From NCBI RefSeq assembly GCF_004339525.1, contig NZ_SMGE01000001.1, positions 3,906,001-3,970,000 on the forward strand: a stretch of 64,000 nt of DNA, given 5' to 3'. Below are positions 60,821-64,000 of the stretch, piece after piece (position 1 is the first letter of the stretch; the number at the start of each line of letters is the position of its first letter). The notes beneath the pieces were generated by a model. It saw nothing but the letters and a program-made list of their open reading frames with translations, was not told where the DNA came from and made no database searches. A program made the position numbers and the translations under genes. Source of the stretch: Flavobacterium sp. 90 (GTDB lineage: Bacteria; Bacteroidota; Bacteroidia; Flavobacteriales; Flavobacteriaceae).

Positions 60821-63800
60821 TTATTTTAACCATTTAGTCAAAGCGTCTTCTACGGTTCCTTTCATGATTGGTTTTGAAATGTAATCGTTCATTCCGGCTG
60901 AAATACATTTATTACGCTCTTCTTTTTCGGCTCCCGCCGTAACTGCAATAATGGGTATATCTCTGCCGCTAATAGTATTTCTAATTGCTTTTGTGGTTTC
61001 GTAGCCATTCATTATTGGCATTTGAATGTCCATGAAAACCATATTAGGGTTGATGTTTTCAAATTGTTGTACGGCTTCATATCCATTTTCGCATTCATAA
61101 ATAAAAGCATTATTGTATAAGTTTTTGATAATAGTTTTCAAAAGCATCATATTTACCTTATTGTCTTCTACAATCAAAAAGGTCAATGATTTATCATTTA
61201 ATTTATTGATACAATCTGCTTTTGAATTCATCTTTTTTAGTTCAGCATTGTATTTTTCATTTATACTTTGATTGCTTGTTTTTAAATTTAGATCAAAATA
61301 AAAATTACTTCCAATATCTATTTTACTTTCCAGTTGTAGTCGGCTTTCCATGAGAGCCAATAATTGGTTCGAAATAGTTAATCCTAAACCGGTTCCTCCA
61401 AATTTTCTCGTTGTAGAGCTATCTTCTTGTGAAAATGCCTTGAAAATTTTCTTTTGATTTTTTTCCAAAATTCCAATTCCAGTGTCAATTACAGAGAATC
61501 GAATCACACAATTGTTACTTTTGAATTTTTCCAGAACCGAAACGTTTAGTTTGATAGAACCTTCATTGGTGAATTTTACGGCATTCGAAAGTAAATTAAT
61601 CAAGATTTGTTTGATACGCACAATATCTGTCCAAATGTATTTAGGAACATCTTGATCTACATTGAGTTCTAATTGAAGATTTTTTTGATTCGACTCATAA
61701 ACAATCAAATCAAAAACCTGACCGAGTACTTTTTTAATGTCATATAAATCAATGAAAAGTTCCAGTTTTCCGGCTTCAATTTTAGAAAAATCAAGAATGT
61801 CATTGATGATTTCCAATAATGAATGTGCCGACTGATTAATCGTAGTCATGTATTTTTCCTGAATCGCTTCAAGTTCAGTTTTCATCAATAAATGTGTAAA
61901 ACCAATAATACCATTTAGCGGAGTTCTGATTTCGTGCGACATATTAGCCAGAAAATCTGATTTGGATTTATTGGCAGCTTCCGCTAATTGCTTGGCTTTT
62001 ATCGCGTCTTCGGTTTCTTTTTTGTTGGTAATATCAAAATAGATTCCACCTACAAATTCAATTTCGTCACCTTTTTTGATTACATCGCCAAATTCTTCTA
62101 CCCAAATATATTCTCCTGTTTTTCGTTGAATTCGATATACATTATGAAGAGGCATTCCGCTTTGCAAATTATCAATCTGGCTATTAATTACTTCCTCTTT
62201 ATCATCTGGATGAATTAGGGATAAAAAGGACAAATTGTTCTCAATAAACTCTGATTTTGAATAACCTGTTAAATTCAAAATTTCATCGTTAAGGAATATT
62301 TTAGTCGAAAAAGCATCAAATTTGGATAAATAAACGGTTCCAGGGATGTTATTGGCTATTAATTTAAATTTTTCTTCACTTTCGAGAATTTTATTTTCAT
62401 TCCGATTTCGCTCTAAAGCAGAGGAGATATTATTGGCAAGAACCTGAAAAATATAAATCTCTTCTTCAGACCATTTTTTTTCATTTGTACAATCATCAAA
62501 ACCTATAAATCCGGTAAAAATATCGTTGATATAAAGCGGTAAAATCAATATCGATTTGATTTCGTTATCAATCAAAAGCTGCTTAAAAAAGGTGTCGTCA
62601 AGCTTTCGCGTAAGCGTATTAAGAATTTTTTTGTTTTGAACAACACCGTAAATTTCTTTTAAATTATCTTCAGTAAGCTGTCTTAATGGAGTAATTTGAT
62701 GTGTAACGCCGCTTTTGGACCATTTATATTTTTGACTGACGGTATTGGTTGTAAAATCTCTTTCATAATAATACATATGATCTACTTTGGCGGCTTTTCC
62801 AATTAAATCATAAGTTTCCTGAAACATTTCCTGAGTCGTTTTGCTTAGCAAAAATTTCTCCGTACAAAGAGAAAGTGCAGATAATAATTGACTTTTAAAT
62901 TCTAATTTACGCTCCGCTTCTAAACGCATTTGAGATGAAATAGCCAGCGAGATTACATCAGAAATTGTTCGGGCGTAATTAATGTCCTCATTGTCCCATT
63001 CTCTTTGTTCTTCTGTACTTTCAAAACAAACAACACCAGCCAATTGTCCGCTTAAAAATACCGGAACATCAAGCATTGATTTGATGTGATTTTTGGTAAA
63101 ATAAAGTTTCTGAAATTCAGAAGTTTCTAGCTTATTAAAAACATCCGGAGCATTAATAATGGCTTTGTTTTTTAAGGTTTCAAAATAAATTGGATACGAT
63201 TCTTTATCTAATATATTTTTGTCGCTTAATTTTTGATTGTCAACACTAAACAGGTTTTTGCAAGTGATTAAGTCTTTGTAATATTTCCAGAAACTTACCC
63301 GGTTTGTTTTGCTTACCGTTGCCGCTTCCTGAACAATATAATCAATAACGGTGTTTAAATTATCGTATTTACTAAAGTCTGTTGTCGATAGTTTTTTTGT
63401 CGAATTATTGTAGGCTTCAATTTTTTCAAGACGTCGTTTTTTCTCGTTTTCGATATTTCTAATCTCCGTAATATCTCTGGCGATTCCGGCAAAACCAACA
63501 GTTTCGCCAAGATCATTTTTGCGAACAATAATCTTTTGAGAAATCCATACCTCTAATCCATTTTTCTTTATAACCGGAAATTCTATCGTAGGGAAATTAT
63601 TTTCATTGATAACCAGATTTTCGTAAAAATCTACAGCACCTCTAATGTAATTTTCGTGAATAAAATTTGAATAATGTTTGGATATAATTTCATTTTCAGA
63701 ATAGCCTAAAATTGAAAATCCAAATTCATTAATAAAAGTAAAATGTCCGTTAGCATCAATTTCAAAAATAATATCAGTCGCGGTTTGAATTAGATTTTTG

Positions 63801-64000
63801 TATTGATCCTGAACATTAATTTGCTCAGTAACATCTTGACCAATACTGATAATTAGGTCTTCTGAGAATTTTTTATCCTTCCATTGAATGTATTTATATT
63901 CTCCATTTTTACTTTTTAATTTTCGAATATAAAGTTTGTTTTCCTGATAATATACAGGGAAATTATTTTCTATAAATCCTTCGTCTTTAGTGAGTTTCCA
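60821..64000 (-). CDS. Hybrid sensor histidine kinase, N-terminus beyond the window
   Basis: The frame stays open from 60821 to the right edge without a stop, so the gene is at least 1059 codons; an in-frame Met at 63076 is only an internal residue, because the upstream part translates as coherent PAS sequence (GQDVTEQ, GYSENEI, GFAGIARDITE). Visible order: PAS, PAS, GAF, GAF, PAS, HisKA (H-box FLANMSHEIRTPLNG), HATPase (DTGIGI, GGTGLGLTIS) and a receiver domain with phospho-acceptor Asp in MDIQMPIMNG. It autophosphorylates on the H-box His and relays to its own receiver. The signal is unknown. No response regulator or target gene is adjacent inside the window. Confidence 0.9.
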   Translation of the reverse strand, partial: WKLTKDEGFIENNFPVYYQENKLYIRKLKSKNGEYKYIQWKDKKFSEDLIISIGQDVTEQINVQDQYKNLIQTATDIIFEIDANGHFTFINEFGFSILGYSENEIISKHYSNFIHENYIRGAVDFYENLVINENNFPTIEFPVIKKNGLEVWISQKIIVRKNDLGETVGFAGIARDITEIRNIENEKKRRLEKIEAYNNSTKKLSTTDFSKYDNLNTVIDYIVQEAATVSKTNRVSFWKYYKDLITCKNLFSVDNQKLSDKNILDKESYPIYFETLKNKAIINAPDVFNKLETSEFQKLYFTKNHIKSMLDVPVFLSGQLAGVVCFESTEEQREWDNEDINYARTISDVISLAISSQMRLEAERKLEFKSQLLSALSLCTEKFLLSKTTQEMFQETYDLIGKAAKVDHMYYYERDFTTNTVSQKYKWSKSGVTHQITPLRQLTEDNLKEIYGVVQNKKILNTLTRKLDDTFFKQLLIDNEIKSILILPLYINDIFTGFIGFDDCTNEKKWSEEEIYIFQVLANNISSALERNRNENKILESEEKFKLIANNIPGTVYLSKFDAFSTKIFLNDEILNLTGYSKSEFIENNLSFLSLIHPDDKEEVINSQIDNLQSGMPLHNVYRIQRKTGEYIWVEEFGDVIKKGDEIEFVGGIYFDITNKKETEDAIKAKQLAEAANKSKSDFLANMSHEIRTPLNGIIGFTHLLMKTELEAIQEKYMTTINQSAHSLLEIINDILDFSKIEAGKLELFIDLYDIKKVLGQVFDLIVYESNQKNLQLELNVDQDVPKYIWTDIVRIKQILINLLSNAVKFTNEGSIKLNVSVLEKFKSNNCVIRFSVIDTGIGILEKNQKKIFKAFSQEDSSTTRKFGGTGLGLTISNQLLALMESRLQLESKIDIGSNFYFDLNLKTSNQSINEKYNAELKKMNSKADCINKLNDKSLTFLIVEDNKVNMMLLKTIIKNLYNNAFIYECENGYEAVQQFENINPNMVFMDIQMPIMNGYETTKAIRNTISGRDIPIIAVTAGAEKEERNKCISAGMNDYISKPIMKGTVEDALTKWLK

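Noticed and set aside
63074..63076. ATG as start codon of the histidine kinase
   Set aside because: The frame continues open upstream to the window edge with clear PAS and GAF sequence, so this Met is internal.

Overview
This 64 kb window comes from an AT-rich Bacteroidota genome, most likely Flavobacterium or a close relative. The evidence is TAnnTTTG-type -7 promoter boxes, a type IX secretion C-terminal sorting domain, a carboxypeptidase-like/TonB-type outer-membrane receptor, a bacillithiol deacetylase (BshB1), isochorismate synthase, and dispersed flavobacterial-style palindromic repeats. The organism call is inference.

Left part (1-17 kb): accessory genes with an RNA theme. A membrane protein, an unknown protein and a short-chain-dehydrogenase-like protein with a zinc ribbon are followed by four tandem tRNA-like sequences (3178-3676); three have no U33 in the anticodon loop and three have bulged T-stems. 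A very AT-rich two-gene cassette follows: calcineurin-like phosphoesterase plus NACHT NTPase, a probable defence pair. Past an XRE regulator and a membrane protein lie two very short genes, a second group of tRNA-like sequences, an RLIG1-type RNA ligase, an ATP-grasp protein, a circularly permuted tRNA-like RNA resembling a bacterial YrlA Y RNA, a slipin, a decayed phosphoesterase pseudogene, an unknown conserved protein and an ERI1-like DEDDh exonuclease. I read this as an RNA repair/processing island.

Middle part (17-31 kb): two convergent conflict systems separated by a bidirectional terminator. On the + strand is a MoxR-vWA-beta-propeller (bpX) ternary-type operon of five genes; its vWA/propeller protein carries a domain like the C-terminal domain of ribosomal protein L7/L12. 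On the - strand is a complete retron with the gene set known as type XIII: msr-msd RNA with a perfect 25-bp msd stem, reverse transcriptase, WGR plus HEAT/ARM-repeat protein, and SWIM zinc-finger protein.

Right part (31-64 kb): ordinary metabolism. An acyl-CoA synthetase, a secreted protein and an outer-membrane receptor precede a complete [NiFe]-hydrogenase locus. The - strand carries small subunit, large subunit, cytochrome b, maturation protease, HypF, an FKBP prolyl isomerase, HypD and a nickel permease; the + strand carries HypA, B, C and E. The small-subunit motif ECTCCSES indicates an oxygen-tolerant membrane-bound uptake enzyme. Then come PurL, a secreted endonuclease I, a beta-helix lipoprotein, a hotdog thioesterase with isochorismate synthase, BshB1, tRNA-His, a zinc metallopeptidase and a hybrid histidine kinase running off the right edge.

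All calls rest on reading the sequence and family knowledge; no database search or RNA folding program was run.
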